DNA of 64,000 bases from Megascapheus bottae (Eukaryota; Chordata; Mammalia; Rodentia; Geomyidae): NCBI GenBank assembly GCA_024803745.1, contig JANJXV010000100.1, forward strand, positions 186,001-250,000. Reading direction: 5' to 3'. Shown one piece after another: positions 43,725 to 55,422 of the stretch. The notes under the pieces were generated by a model. The model was given only the letters and a program-made list of their open reading frames with translations, had not been told where the DNA came from and searched no databases. Position numbers and translations under genes: made by a program. The first letter of the stretch is position 1. Each line of letters begins with the position of its first letter.

Positions 43725-44449
43725 GTACAGACATGTCCCTGCCAGTGCTGTTTTGGGTTTTTTTTCAGTGGATCTGGGGCACAATGGATAATACCAGGTA
43801 TATCTTGGGCATTCTGTACCTCTCCACCATCTTTCCCCCATAATTCTCTCCTGGTTTAAAGCTTCCAAACAGAAGCTTTAACAGCTCAAAGGGACTACCG
43901 TACTGTATGTGTGAGAAATCAACACTCCAGGCCTTCAAGGAGAACAGAGGAGGCATTCGGGCTAGCACAGGGAAGGATTCTGTACAGTCACCATCCAGAA
44001 CAGCAGCAGCCCAGATGGGCGCATATCAAATGTTCCTCGTGCACACGATTCGGTCACCTCCCTTCTTCACCGAGCCAAATATCCATAATTTAAAAGCTGT
44101 AAAGCCTGAGCTTTCCCTGTGGGCTCTCTAGCCCCCCCTTCCTGGGGTGGGGGAAAGGGTCAACACTTTCTTGGTAGTTATAGATGCCATCTGAATACTG
44201 CTGGGTTGCTTAACATCTCTGCAGACAACCATGCACTCTCTGGGTCCTTAAGAACAAGTGATACAGGGCTGAGCTCCTGGAAGGGATGGGTGAACCGGGG
44301 TGTGTGGGTACCAGGAAGGGGAAGGGACAGAGGCTGTGTAATGGACAAGGTCAGACTGGGCAGGATACATACAGGAATGCAATGTGAGTGCATAAGGGGT
44401 GAGGATGGGAGCGTCATTGCTTTCCACGCTGCCACAATGAAATCCTCCT

Positions 44450-44455
<6 letters not shown>
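43725..44455. other. Unique non-coding DNA
   Basis: Nothing is recognised. A 135-residue frame at 44119-44526 runs into the CT repeat and is not credible. Confidence 0.5.

Positions 44456-44519
<64 letters not shown>
44456..44519. repeat. (CT)n microsatellite
   Basis: An almost pure CT run of about 60 bp. Confidence 0.97.
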
Positions 44520-44523
<4 letters not shown>

Positions 44524-44774
44524 TAAAGTTCTTAACTGTTTTATGACTCAGCTAGGCATCCCAACTTTTCTTGGCCTGCTTTAGGGTAACACATTTGCCA
44601 AATGTTCTGGCCTCAACAAACAGCACTCAAGGAATTCTTCCCGTCATCCAGAGCAAAGAAGAAATGTCAGCCTTCGGTTCAGTAAGTTCTCTCCACATAA
44701 GCAACACTGCCCTGCACTAGGTGTTCGGATTCTACTGAATTCTTTAATTATATCTTCCTTTGGGATCTAAAAAA

Positions 44775-45165
44775 AAATGCATTTCAGGATTTTTGTTTGG
44801 TCTTGTTTTTGGTTTTTTTTTCTTTTTTTTTTTAAATTTTTTTTATTGTAATTAGTAAAAGGGTTACATGATATTTGCCAGATAGAAGGTGCATTAATTC
44901 ACATACATTGATACCCTTTCACATGTCTTGGTACCCATTTCCCTCCCCCCTTGGTCTTGTTTTTGAACTCGGGGCTTGCACACTCTTTCTGAGCTTTTTT
45001 CTTTCTTTTTTTTTCCCTCAAGGCTTTCACTCTACCACTTGAGCCACACTGACACTTCCGGTTTTTTTCTGAGTGGTTTATTACAGCTAAGAGTCTCACA
45101 GACTTTCTGTCCCCAGGCTGGCTTTGAACCACAATACTCAGATCTCAACCCCCCTCAATAGGTAA
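44775..45165 (-). mobile_element. B1/tRNA composite SINE interrupted by L1
   Basis: After the L1 insertion the plus strand reads 'gaactcggggcttgcac', 'cctcaaggctttcactctaccacttgagccac', 'gagtggtttattacagctaagagtctcacag', 'ggctggctttgaacc'. The 5' end of this strand ('ttggtcttgtttttg') lies before the L1, so the SINE is the older host. Confidence 0.8.
44812..44950 (-). mobile_element. Very short L1 3' end nested in a SINE
   Basis: 139 bp of L1 3' UTR in minus orientation ('ttattgtaattagtaaaaggg', 'gatatttgccagatag'), led by an imperfect poly-T. A perfect 15-bp TSD, TTGGTCTTGTTTTTG, lies at 44797-44811 and 44951-44965. It is extremely 5'-truncated. Confidence 0.92.
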
Positions 45166-45879
45166 GATGGCAGGCTGAGAGCAGATGGGTATTATGTTAC
45201 CGATGACAGATGCTAATTTACACCCCACTCTCGGCCCCCAGGCCCCCAATGCAATGCCTAGCAAGAGGTTTGGCACTCGGTAAACTTACACCAGCAAGAA
45301 CAGCATTGCCCTGGGAACCTTCGTGAATTCTCCAACCCTTTCCTAGACTGAAGCCAGATTAAGATGCCAGTCATCTCTTACGTCAAACCAGTAGTAGGCT
45401 GGAGAATTTCACATCCTACTCTTTATTTATCTGACACAGGTAATTCTCAGCCCCCAAAACTTAGGACCTTGGATGCACACAGTTCCACAACACCTGACTT
45501 GGGAACACGAGATGAGTAATACAGAAATGAATCTCCAGGCCCAGTTCAGTAAATAGGACTCTCCATTTCCTGACAACACACAACAAAACACCCTTTGCCT
45601 TCTGCTGAGTCCCATCTCCTAGGAAACATCATAATAGGCTTAGCAAAAGCCAGGAAGATCTTAGGAGACCGGCTGTTCACTCTGCAACAGGGCTGCACTT
45701 AAGTGTTCTATTCAAGAAGCACACATTGGGTTGGCCTCCACATTAACCTGCTAGGAATGAAGACACACGTCAGAAACAGGTGGGAGAGAGGCAGAACTCA
45801 GAGCCTGGAAGGCAAAGAGAACTCTGTGAGTCAATGCTCTAATTAGGAACTTGTATGTTCTGCTTTCCCTGCAAGCAGG
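45166..45879. other. Unique DNA with a possible L2 end
   Basis: 45235-45290 ('gcaatgcctagcaagaggtttggcactcggtaaac') resembles an L2 3' terminus. The rest is unassigned. Confidence 0.4.
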
Positions 45880-45905
45880 AACACACACACACACACACAG
45901 ACACA

Positions 45906-45945
<40 letters not shown>
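45880..45945. repeat. (CA)n microsatellite
   Basis: CA units with 'acag' interruptions near 45898-45906. Confidence 0.95.
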
Positions 45946-45947
<2 letters not shown>

Positions 45948-46056
45948 TTCCATGTACGTTGTGGCTCCTTTAGACAATTAGGGAAATGATAAGGACCTTC
46001 CATTTTGTCTATCATTTAAAATCATGATAAACGATCCAGTAGGGTTTTTCTTTTCT

Positions 46057-46246
46057 TTTTTTTCCAGTCCTTGGGCTTGAACTCAGGGCCTAAGTACTGT
46101 CCTTGGACTTTCTCAAGGCTAGCATTCTACCACTTGAGCCACAGCACCATTTCTGTCTTTTTCTATGTAGGTGGTACCAAGGAATCGAACCTGGGTCTCT
46201 GTGCATAATAGCCAAATACTCTACAACTAGGTCACACTCCCAGCCC
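46057..46246 (-). mobile_element. ID-dimer composite SINE
   Basis: The plus strand reads 'gggcttgaactcagggcc', 'ctttctcaaggctagcattctaccacttgagccac', 'ggtaccaaggaatcgaacctggg' and 'ctaggtcacactcccagccc'. This is a full-length minus copy with both halves. Confidence 0.92.
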
Positions 46247-46711
46247 TTGTCCCTCCCAGCCCTCTTTCTTTTTTTTTAAATGCACATTTGTAAAAGAAAC
46301 TTGGGCTACATCTAATCTAACCATGCCCACTTCTGGGAAAACTTCCACCCCCACCATAAATATATCCCTGTGTCTGTGACAATATTGAGGCCAAATGAGT
46401 CACTTGAAAAACCTGAGAAGGGTATTCCATGTTCCAAAGACAAGCAAAAATAATAATAATAACAACAACAAACCTAATTAAGTCCAGAGAGGAGTAGAAA
46501 TGAGTCAGGCGCATGTTCACATTGGAATGAGTAACAAGAGGAGATGATATGGATAAAGGGAAAAGTTAACCAACCACCCCTAAGGGGTGACATTTTACAG
46601 AGGACGCCCCACCTGCATGGGACTCACTGCACACTGTAACACCTCATTTTTTCCCCATCATTTTCTGAACTTACTGTGTCTCTCTTGCCTACATTCGTCT
46701 TTGTATCTTTT
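46247..46711. other. Unique non-coding DNA
   Basis: A short AAT/AAC run lies at 46449-46471. Nothing else is recognised. Confidence 0.5.
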
Positions 46712-46726
46712 AAGAAGTCCCCTTCT

Positions 46727-47225
46727 AAAATGTAAAGACTTAGAAAAAATCATTATTAAGTGAAGTAAGCCAGACTCAAAGGAACATAGGCCCAATAGTC
46801 TCCCTCATTTGTCATAATCAGTAGAAACCTTGGGCTCTTCTAGCAGAGATTTACAATAGAACAAAATCTAGAGACATTAGGCCAAATAGTATGACACTAA
46901 ATGTAAAGACCTCCAGGATAAGGAAACAAAAGTCATATTATGAGTGATTGTTGTCCTTAATGTACTATGTTATCTCTCATCTCTTTTGCCATCCCTTGGT
47001 TATCTCATATTGTTACAATATTTCACCTTGTTATCTGATATATTTTATATGTGCTTAATTGGTTATTTGAAATTGGATAGGGAAGGGGGGAAATCAAGAT
47101 AAGCGGATGAGGGTAGGAGGGAAATGGGGACCATGTCATGAGAAAGGGTATCAATGTTTGTGAAGTTACACACCTTTTATCTGGTAAATATAATGTAACC
47201 CTTCTATTAATCACAATAAAAAAAA
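46727..47225 (+). mobile_element. 5'-truncated L1, 3' UTR only
   Basis: 499 bp matching the 3' part of the L1 at 33552 ('aagtgaagtaagccagactcaaagg', 'gttacaatatttcaccttgttatctgatatatttta', 'cttctattaatcacaataaa') with a short A tail. A perfect 15-bp TSD, AAGAAGTCCCCTTCT, lies at 46712-46726 and 47226-47240. No coding sequence is present. Confidence 0.96.
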
Positions 47226-47240
47226 AAGAAGTCCCCTTCT

Positions 47241-47499
47241 ATTGTTTGGGATCCAACTCTTCCTCAGATCCTGACTTTACCTTTTTTTTAACCCAGGGGG
47301 TCACTTAAGGGATGTATATAAGGAGATGTGATGTCATGTCTAGTGAGTTTGGGGGACTGATGTGGAGTAAGGTTCATCGAAGACGAAGGAGCATAGATGC
47401 TGCACCCAGACAGCAAGAGTGTGCAGGTAGCCTCACAAAGAAGCATCCCTGAGAGAGTCACCTAGCTTCTGGATGCATTGACACACAAACACTGACTAA
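47241..47499. other. Possible body of the unassigned repeat
   Basis: Unique-looking sequence leading into the shared 3' end at 47500-47625. It may belong to that element, but I have no second copy of this part to compare. Confidence 0.3.
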
Positions 47500-47625
47500 A
47501 GGGGGAAGAAAATCAGGGAAAATAAAGGGTGATATCGTCAAAGAGTCACTGTACTCTTAACCTGACTTACAGAACTGTAACCCCTTTGTACAACTACATA
47601 GTAATAGTAATAATAATAATAGCAA
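47500..47625 (+). repeat. Unassigned interspersed repeat 3' end (copy 3)
   Basis: 'gtgatatcgtcaaagagtcactgtactc', 'gaactgtaacccctttgtacaactac', then an (AAT)-like tail. It shares the 'cctttgtacaacta' end with 10590-10705 and 24580-24682. Confidence 0.5.
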
Positions 47626-47659
47626 ATCATAAATGACATAAAATTCAAAAGAAATACAA

Positions 47660-47770
47660 TATTAGGAAATGAAGGGGAAGAAGAATAGGAAGGGAAGGAA
47701 AAAGAGGAGGAGGAGAAGGAAGAGGAGGAGGAGGAGGAGGAGAAGGAGGAGGAGAAGGAAGAGGTGATGG
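47660..47770. repeat. (GGA)n/(GAA)n polypurine tract
   Basis: About 110 bp of purine repeats. The serine-rich frames are artefacts. Confidence 0.93.
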
Positions 47771-48955
47771 TGGTCGTTGTGGGATAGGGTACATGATTGC
47801 AACCATGTTTCCGAAATGCCATCTGTCTCACCTGCTCTCCTCCGGTGCCATGCCACTGGGTATGAGCTTTGGCGTTGTATGTCTAAACACTACCCAGTCA
47901 TCTTTCACTGAGTCAGGCTTTGTTCAGCTGACATAGGATGATGAAGGCCTAGAAACACACAGATAACTGAGAAAATACCCCTCCACCTGGGAGTTCCCAG
48001 CTGAGCAGCAAAGATGAATAATGGAAATCCAATGTAAAGAGTGATTTAACTGAGGCATCTTCACAAGGCTGTATTGGCAGAGAAACAAATTACCTATTGA
48101 TTTTCTTATTTTTTTTCTAGGAGGGAAGCTACACCCTCCCTAATCTAAACACTTTTTTCTGGGTGGACATGAGTTCTAGCGTGTGGCTGAGTTCCCATTC
48201 CCCAAACTGGTGCATTCCTTCAGATGACAATGCGGGGGCCACATCACCACCAGAAAAGAACAGGACTCTGGACGACGGAGGCCCACACAGCGAGTTACAG
48301 CTGCCTCTGACATCTTAGACTTACAAGACTCTCTGGGAGTCTTAAATTTGTCCAGGAGAAAGAACTCCAGAAGGTAAAATATGATCATGATTAACAACTT
48401 TTTCATAGACTTCACTTTTCAGAACACTTGGAGATTTACAGAAAAATCTGAGAAGACAGAAGAAATGTCCCCACATGCCCTCTTCCTACTACCTCTTATT
48501 GTTAACATCCTAGATTCCTTTCACACATTTATTACCATACACAAACCAATAATGAGATGGCATTATTAACCCAAGTTCACAGTCCATTCTGCTTTCTTTG
48601 ATTTTTTTCAACTGACCTGCCACTTATAATCCTATCCCAGGATATCCTGCTCCCTTAGGCTCCTGTTGGCTGTGACCTGTGACAGGTTCTCCAACTCTCC
48701 TTGTTTCTATTGGCCTTCAAAGGGATCACTGAACCAGAAGTACATGGAAGGAGCTGGTGGCTTCACCCCTCCCTCTCCTGGGCAGTAGTCTCTATGGAAG
48801 GAGTCCTCTCTTCCCCCCTCAATATTCATAGGACCCATTTTTATCGAAATGACTCATGGATATTCACTTTATACTTTACAATATTATCCAACATAACTTT
48901 ATTGTTCAAAGGGAACAATGAGCCATAAAGAGTTCATTCAGTTCATCTCCTTGTC

Positions 48956-48959
<4 letters not shown>
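47771..48959. other. Unique non-coding DNA
   Basis: Nothing is recognised. Confidence 0.5.

Positions 48960-49010
<51 letters not shown>
48960..49010. repeat. (CA)25 microsatellite
   Basis: A pure CA run. Confidence 0.97.
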
Positions 49011-49011
<1 letters not shown>

Positions 49012-50454
49012 CCTTTGGAGGGACCAGAGTGTAAGAATGGCGTTTCGCCTATATCCAGTATGTGAGCTCAAGCTGATTGCCTCAGATACCCCCAGTCTTT
49101 AAGTACTGGAAGGAGTACAACCTCATGTGAACCCACTTGCTAAAACACAAATGTTGGAGATATGAAGAAAGAGAGATAGACAGAGAAAGAGATGGAAAGA
49201 GGAGAGACAGCAGACTGAAAGAGCTTCTACTGTGCCAAAGTAGTGGCAGCCACTTTATTGTATCATCCAGCTTCTGTCCTTCACACCCTCCCACCCCAAC
49301 TCAAGATGGACAGACAAGAGGAAAAGCTTGATAAGGAAAAAGCAACAACAATCCACAGGCCAGTTCAGCCTGCCAGCTTAGGCACTGCCTCCTAGCTGGA
49401 AGTTATAGAAAGCCAAGACACAGTACAGACACACTGACATTTTCTGAAGTCTGAAATGGAGAAGGGTGGGGCGGGGTGTTCTATTTGGGAACCTGAGCAT
49501 GTCTCCTCAGATTCCCTTCCATTCGATTGTATACGTTCATTCCACTGGCTGAAGATCAAGCCCCCAGCTCCACACTCTCCCTCCTACAATCTCCAGCACA
49601 GTTCCCTCTGTGTCCCCTTCTGGCCCAGCAAATTACAAAGACAACTTCCAGTAGCAGGTGGCTACTGGACACATGGCTGGGTAAAGTCCAGAGCAGAAAC
49701 AAAAACAGAAACCCAATCTCCTCTGAAAGCTCCACAGTAAACAGAACTCTCATCCAAAGGCGGCCTCCTAGATCCCCAGCAGCCATTGCTAGGCTGATTC
49801 CTCTTCCCCAATAAAGCAGTGCCTGGAATGACAAGGTAAAGGACTGACTTCCTATCCCCATCAGGCTGGGTATCAAACGCCTTCCCTCCTCCAGGTCACC
49901 CCACCTTCCCAAAGGCTCGGCTTGCTCTCCATCGGTTAGAAGACCACAAGGCCTTGCACAATACAATTCAATTTTAGCAATGGTTCCACCTCCACTGAGA
50001 AGTGGGCGGAGTCTCAGTGTGAGGGCAGCCTTTCTTTATGGCCTCCACTTTAGAAAAATGACAACATTATCCTTTAGATTTCTTAAGGAAAGAAAACAGA
50101 GCCAAAGTAGGCTGCAGCATCCAGCTGGGGTCTAAGACCTTGTTCATAATACCCGAGAAACTTCAAAACCTTACGCAAGGACAATGCCTAGTATAACATG
50201 CCCATTGATAGCGAAGAAGCCCAAGAAAACTAGGCCATGGGTATAAGGAGAGGCAAAAATAGTGATACATGGGCGGAGAGACACACACCCGAGAGCTTTT
50301 CCTTCCTACTTTAAGAACAGAATTGAATGGGAGCGGTGGCTTTCAGTGGGACGTCAAAACTGCCTCACAACTCTGGCAGGAGCTAACTTTGTTTTCTAAA
50401 TTTAAAGACATTGCAGTTTCTATAATTCGTCTCCAATGAAACTATACTTTTTTT
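49011..50454. other. Unique non-coding DNA
   Basis: 1.4 kb without recognised repeats apart from a short GA-rich patch at 49160-49210. Frames at 49456-49966 overlap on both strands and lack domains. Confidence 0.45.
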
Positions 50455-50630
50455 TTCTTTTTTAGTACTGGCATTGTTGCTAACTCACTGTATAGACACA
50501 GTCTTTTTCCAGAATGTTCAGTTTACTCATCTGTAAACTGGGAACACTCTACATAATGCCTGAAAGGTTTGGGTAGGGCTGCTGTGAAAAGCCAAATGAT
50601 CCAGGACAAAGCAGAGGCCATTCCTGTCTT
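50455..50630 (+). repeat. MIR relic
   Basis: 'gttcagtttactcatctgtaaactgggaacactctac' and 'gggctgctgtgaaaagcc' form a well-preserved MIR 3' half. Confidence 0.85.
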
Positions 50631-50694
50631 CTGAAATGAACAGATACCAGAGAGAATGAAGTTCATGTAGGCATACAATGGAATATAGATTGAG

Positions 50695-50698
<4 letters not shown>

Positions 50699-50755
<57 letters not shown>

Positions 50756-50760
50756 GCACA
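50699..50760. repeat. (CA)n microsatellite
   Basis: CA units end in CGCACGCACA. The alternating purine-pyrimidine run favours Z-DNA. Confidence 0.97.
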
Positions 50761-51054
50761 AAATCCCACAGTGACTGACAACTCACAAAGTTTCCAATTC
50801 TTCCTGACTAGCATACTTCCCAGAAAACAGCAGTCATTTCAAAGGCAAAGGGGTAAGGCCATTTTCAAGGTCATCAGTCAAGGTTAAAGAGCATCCTGAT
50901 CCTTGGGCTGTATTTCTCTCTCTAACCCTCTCTCTCCCCCTTGGATCATGACTCATTAGCATGAATGTGTCAGAGTGTCTTGTAGCAGGAAAGAAGCAGA
51001 TCTAAATGAGTTCTTTTCTAACAGAAGCAGCCATGTATAAAGATGGCACTGATC
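50761..51054. other. Unique non-coding DNA
   Basis: Nothing is recognised. Confidence 0.45.
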
Positions 51055-51140
51055 AATCATTCACTCGATAAAATATCTACTTGAACTGGTCATACGTTAT
51101 CCTCTAGGCACTGAAAATACAACAGTGGGCAAAGACACTC
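51055..51140 (+). repeat. Old repeat relic ('attcactcgataaaatat...ggcactgaaaatac')
   Basis: It resembles the ancient 'attcaacaaatattt...ggcactggggatacagcagtgaac' segment. The order and spacing fit, with divergence. The family is uncertain. Confidence 0.5.
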
Positions 51141-51146
51141 ACAGCT

Positions 51147-51380
51147 ATAGGCTGGATGCTGTGACTCATGCCTGTAATTTCCAGGAATGAGTAGATTTTC
51201 ATGACCTCTGGGGTGTTGTGATCAGTAAGATTCCCTTTTGAGGACAGCCCAGGCAAAAAAATTGCAAGACCCTAGGTCAACGAACAAACTGGGCATAGTG
51301 GCTGATATCTGCCATTGGGCAGCATAGATAGGAGACTCGCCATCTAATTCAAGGCTGGGCAGAAACATGAGACTCTAGTC
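51147..51380 (+). mobile_element. Older B1-type dimer
   Basis: There are two B1-like heads in tandem ('ctggatgctgtgactcatgcctgtaattt' and 'ctgggcatagtggctgatatctgcc') with 'aagaccctaggtc' between them. A related layout occurs at 37050-37333. Confidence 0.5.
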
Positions 51381-52915
51381 ATAAAAATTACATTCATACC
51401 TGTAAAAAAAAGAATCACTTCCAGCTTGGAGAAAAAAGATAAAAACTTTTTAAAGGCAATGATGCCACATTATTACAAGCTTCGGGATGGGGCAGAGGGG
51501 ACAAGCCCAAGGTGCTGTGATAATCAGGAAAGGCTCTTCAGTGGTGACTTTGGCTTCTATCCCCACTGGATACTGGCTGATGCTTCGAGCCAAAGGCAAT
51601 GAGAAAGTGTTCCAGACATTGCAGGGCATTTATTCCCTGGAAAGACTCAATCCTGCCTTCATTTGAGCCATCATGGTAAAAGGTCAAATCCCATTGTGCA
51701 CAGGTAGAGATACAAATGAGGGTCCCTATCCCGAGCCTCAGCTTTTTCTATTCCAGCCAGTGCATCCTGTACATCAGTTCTGCCTCTAAATGACTCCAGT
51801 GTTGACTCAGAAAAAAAATAAAATAAAATGAAATGAAACTTTCAGAACAGATGTCCCTTCTCCAATCTCTCCAGTTTTCTCAGACATTAAATCAAGGATG
51901 ATTTTTTTCTTCCTTTCTTTTTTTTCCTGTCTCTCCCCACCCCCACAGTGGAGGCAAAAAGAGAGATACAATTGGATGCAGTCTCATCCAAACCAGCAGT
52001 GGGGTGCTGGCTGTCAAAACAACCACCATCCTGGTGGATCTCTGCCCAGTTCTAGGGGTCACTGCAATGGATTGGGTGATTTGACATTTCCTCCTAAGAT
52101 GTGCATTTATTTTAAAATCCCCTTATTCCCCTCCTAGCTCCCCCCATGCCCTAAGTTTGCTCTGCGATGAAATCCACAGATGTATTTAGGAAGGAGAGAG
52201 GGAACAGCAGCTCATTCCACGCAGCAGAAACACGATGGGGACAATTTCCTTCGTTCCCTCTTTGTGTAACAGTGAGGCGGCTATGGAGTTTGTCTTCCCT
52301 CACTCCAATTACCCTGCCAGACAAAGATAGTTTTCTGTAGAAGCGTCCTGAGCATGTAATTTTATTACCTTAGCACTGATTTTTAACATAATTCATGTAA
52401 TTTCTTGTGCGGAAGCAAAGTTACCTTTCTAAACACCTGGCAAAATGAGAGCTGATGGATTTTTCTTAAACTCCCACTAACTCTCCCCTCCCTGTAGAAG
52501 TTTCTGCTAAAAGAAGAAACATGAAGAGGTGCTTTGCTCCTATGGCCTCCCTAGACACAGAAAAGGGCTGGCAGTGACTTCCTTGCTTGATTTTCTCTGA
52601 CGCCCCATGTCACACACAGCCGTCCTATGAAGGTATAAGAGGCCAAGCCTCCTACACAAGTGACAGCGAGAGTGGGGACACTCATATAGGGCCATCTCAT
52701 ATGCATTACTGGGTGCTTAGTAACCTCATCAACATCCCCCACCCCAATCTCTCTACCCATTCAACCCCAAACTCCAATTAACTTTATTTATTATCAAGTG
52801 AAACAAACAGAGAGTTCTATACTTTAGTCCCTCGGGTGGCTCTAGTCTATTCCCAGGACCCAAATAGGAGGCAGAAGAAAAAGTAACTTCATTCTGTGTG
52901 TAAATGGAGTTCATG
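51381..52915. other. Unique block, possible conserved non-coding DNA
   Basis: 1.5 kb without repeats except a short AAAAT run at 51810-51835. 52180-52440 has the even, repeat-free composition with TAAT/GATA-type words ('cgtcctgagcatgtaattttattacc', 'aattcatgtaatttc') often seen in conserved enhancers. No exon is seen. Confidence 0.3.
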
Positions 52916-53150
52916 AGCCTGGCACCGGTGTCTCACTCCTAGAAATCTAGCTATTCTGGACTCTGAGATCTGAGGTTCATGGTTTGATGCCAGCCCAGGA
53001 AAGACAAATACAAGGACTTTTATCTCCAATTAACCATCAAAAAGCTGGAAGGTGGTGTGGCTCAAGTGATACAGTGTCATCACTGAATGAAAAAGCCAAG
53101 TAAGAGCACAAGGCCCCGAGCTTAAGCACAAACACTGGAAGATAGGCAGA
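52916..53150 (+). mobile_element. B1/tRNA composite SINE with GA-rich tail
   Basis: 'ggcaccggtgtctcactcctag', 'acttttatctccaattaacc', 'tgtggctcaagtgatacagtg', 'aaggccccgagcttaagcac'. It is diverged, and the tail becomes GGAAG repeats. Confidence 0.82.
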
Positions 53151-53154
53151 CCAG

Positions 53155-53298
53155 CAAGACAGGAAGGAAGGGAGGGAGGAGGGAGGGAGGGAAGAGGAGA
53201 GGAGAGAGGAGGGGAGGGGAAGGGGAAAGGAAAAGGGAAAGGGAAAGGAAAGGAAAGAGGAAGGGGAAGGAGAAAGGGAAGGAAAGAAAAGAGAAGAA
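53155..53298. repeat. GGGA/GGAAA polypurine tract at SINE tail
   Basis: About 140 bp of purine repeats in two textures, GGAGGGA then GGGAAAG. Confidence 0.95.
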
Positions 53299-53489
53299 TT
53301 CATAGCCAATCAAAAGTCTCAAAGGAGTGACCTGAGACGATCTAAAAGGTAATTTACCATCATTTCTCTCACAACCACATCCTGCAATTTTCCTCTAGCA
53401 CCAATAGTTCCATCTGCACAGCAGAGAGCCATAATTAAACATTCCTTTCTCATTTATTCAGCAAGTGCTTGTAGACTGCTCCACACCAA

Positions 53490-53600
53490 GCCCCAGGGGT
53501 CAGCATTTGGAGGCAGCAACTCCTTTGATTCTCATTACAATGGTGTGGGACAGGGGGCGGGAGCCCATTTCACAGATGACAGCCCAGAGGCCTTGAGTGG
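53490..53600 (-). repeat. MIR relic
   Basis: 'gattctcattacaatggtg' and 'gagcccatttcacagatgacagcccagaggcc' are complement MIR. Confidence 0.6.
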
Positions 53601-53989
53601 AAGCCAATGGAGAGCACACGGGAATACAAACTAGGCCATTTACTTCCCTTGTTGGGGAGGGGGTCTTAATTAGAAGATGATAGTGGGAATGTATAGCTCC
53701 TGACTCCATCATTCAGCAGCGGGTAGACTTGGGCAGGTGGCCTGGTGTTTGTCAGTGCCAACCTAGTTAGTTTTAGCAGGGAGTTGGAAATGATTTCTTG
53801 TGGAAGAATAGCAGTGAGGACAAAACCCCCCACTGGATGTAGCACCCCTGCATCTCCAGTTCCAGAAGTAAGTCACCATGACACTGAGACACAAATGACA
53901 AGAGGATGAACATCTGATTCTGGGCCACCATCTTGTCTGGCTAGGATGACTGTACCAGCCTCCTGAATAGTCTTTCTGCTTTTTTTCCC

Positions 53990-54330
53990 CTCATTGCCTG
54001 TGGCAGGTTCTTTGCAAAGATGTCTGTAATTATACCCGTCTCTGGATCACACCCAGGCTGTGCAGTTTGGCAGTATCTCCCCTTAGGAAGTAGAGTCTAT
54101 TTATCCACCTCTTGAGTTCAGTTTGGCTTCCATGGTTGCCTTGGCCCAAAAGAATCAAGTAGACATGACAGTGTGCCAATGCTGAGGCCGGGCTTCACGA
54201 GCATTCCTGCATCTCTGCTCTCTGTATGCCTTGCTCAGGTTCAACTCAGTGAGCGCTGAAGAGCTCGTGGCTCAGAACAGAATCAGTGAAGGACTCGGCC
54301 AAAGGAACAAAGCTAAACCGCCCGACCCCA
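53990..54330 (+). mobile_element. MaLR/MLT1-like LTR relic
   Basis: 'cttgagttcagtttggcttcc', 'gttgccttggcccaaaagaatcaagtagacatgacagtg', 'ctgaggccgggcttcacgag' fits the central part of MLT1-type LTRs as I recall them. The edges are unclear. Confidence 0.45.
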
Positions 54331-54399
54331 TCCCAGAGGGTTCCATACGTTGGTTCCCGACACAGCGCTGCTCAGACATGGCAGTGGGAGAATGAGGGA

Positions 54400-54770
54400 G
54401 GGGGAGATGATTAGACCCATTCATTATTGGAACCCTAAGTTCCTGGCACTATTTGGAGGTGGTAGTGATTAAGTTGACAGTGCCTGGATGAGGAAGTGCC
54501 TGCCTCTGAAGGGTGTTCTGCATGGCCCCTTCCCGTCCCTCTCTCTGCCTCCTGGCTTTCACAAGGTGAGCAATTCTGGGCTCCAACACTCAACCCCACC
54601 CTGGGCGCTCAGCCATGAAGCCAAGCTATCCCTGACTGAATCCTCTGCAAGTATAAGCAAAAATAAAATGTTTCCTCACCGAAAATGGCTCCTTCTGGGT
54701 CTTCACCATACTACTGGAAAAGTCTGACTAGCCAGAACACAGAGAACAAAGCAAGAGCAAACAAAGGCAA
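54400..54770 (+). mobile_element. MaLR-like LTR relic
   Basis: 'cctggatgaggaagtgcctgcc', 'atggccccttcccgtccc', 'ggctttcacaaggtgagcaattc', 'ctctgcaagtataagcaaaaataaaatgtttcctc'. The polyadenylation-type signal follows a pyrimidine-rich stretch, as in MaLR LTRs. Part of it resembles 6685-6890. Confidence 0.5.
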
Positions 54771-54880
54771 TTATTATTTTTACTGGCTCGGTTCTGTAGT
54801 GGCTTTGGGCTCTCAACCCATAGCTGACCCAATCCTCTCCAAACTCCACAGGCAGCGTGAGAGTTTGTAAATCCTCCTAT

Positions 54881-54960
54881 GGATTTGAGGTGCTTGCCTA
54901 GTGTGTGAGGAGACCCACCCTCCCCAGGTTCTATCCCCAGCACCACAAAATAATACATGA
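54881..54960 (+). repeat. ID-like monomer
   Basis: 'gaggtgcttgcctagtgtgtgagg' and 'ggttctatccccagcaccac' are ID-type A- and B-box regions without a right module. Confidence 0.65.
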
Positions 54961-55422
54961 ATATGTAGATTAATAACTGTGTATACATTTGCATAGATAT
55001 CTACAGACGAGTTGGAGAGCCTCCCTTCTCTGATTACAGCGCTCTAAGGAGAGCATACTCGTCTTGTTTAGAAGACAATTCAATGATGATAACTCACTTT
55101 TTGCATGATGGAGCCCTGGGCTACTTTTCTGAGTTCATCACTCAAAAAATCTCCCAACAGCTTGCCATTCTCTGACCACGTTGCCATTTCTTTCATCCCT
55201 ATGCAGGCCCTTAGTATAGCCCTTACTGCATGCTCGCTCTCTCTCTCTCCTCCCCCCCTTCTCTGAAGACTCCTTTCCCCTGAGTGCAAATGGCTGCCTC
55301 CTCTTCCTGATTGAAGTCTTGGCTCTGGTGGTCACTCCACAGTGGGTCTCCCAGGTCCCCCATGGTCATAGGCATTGTCTGTACTCTACTCAATTCATTC
55401 TATTAAAATAACAATGCTTATC
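54961..55422. other. Unique non-coding DNA
   Basis: Nothing is recognised. Confidence 0.45.
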
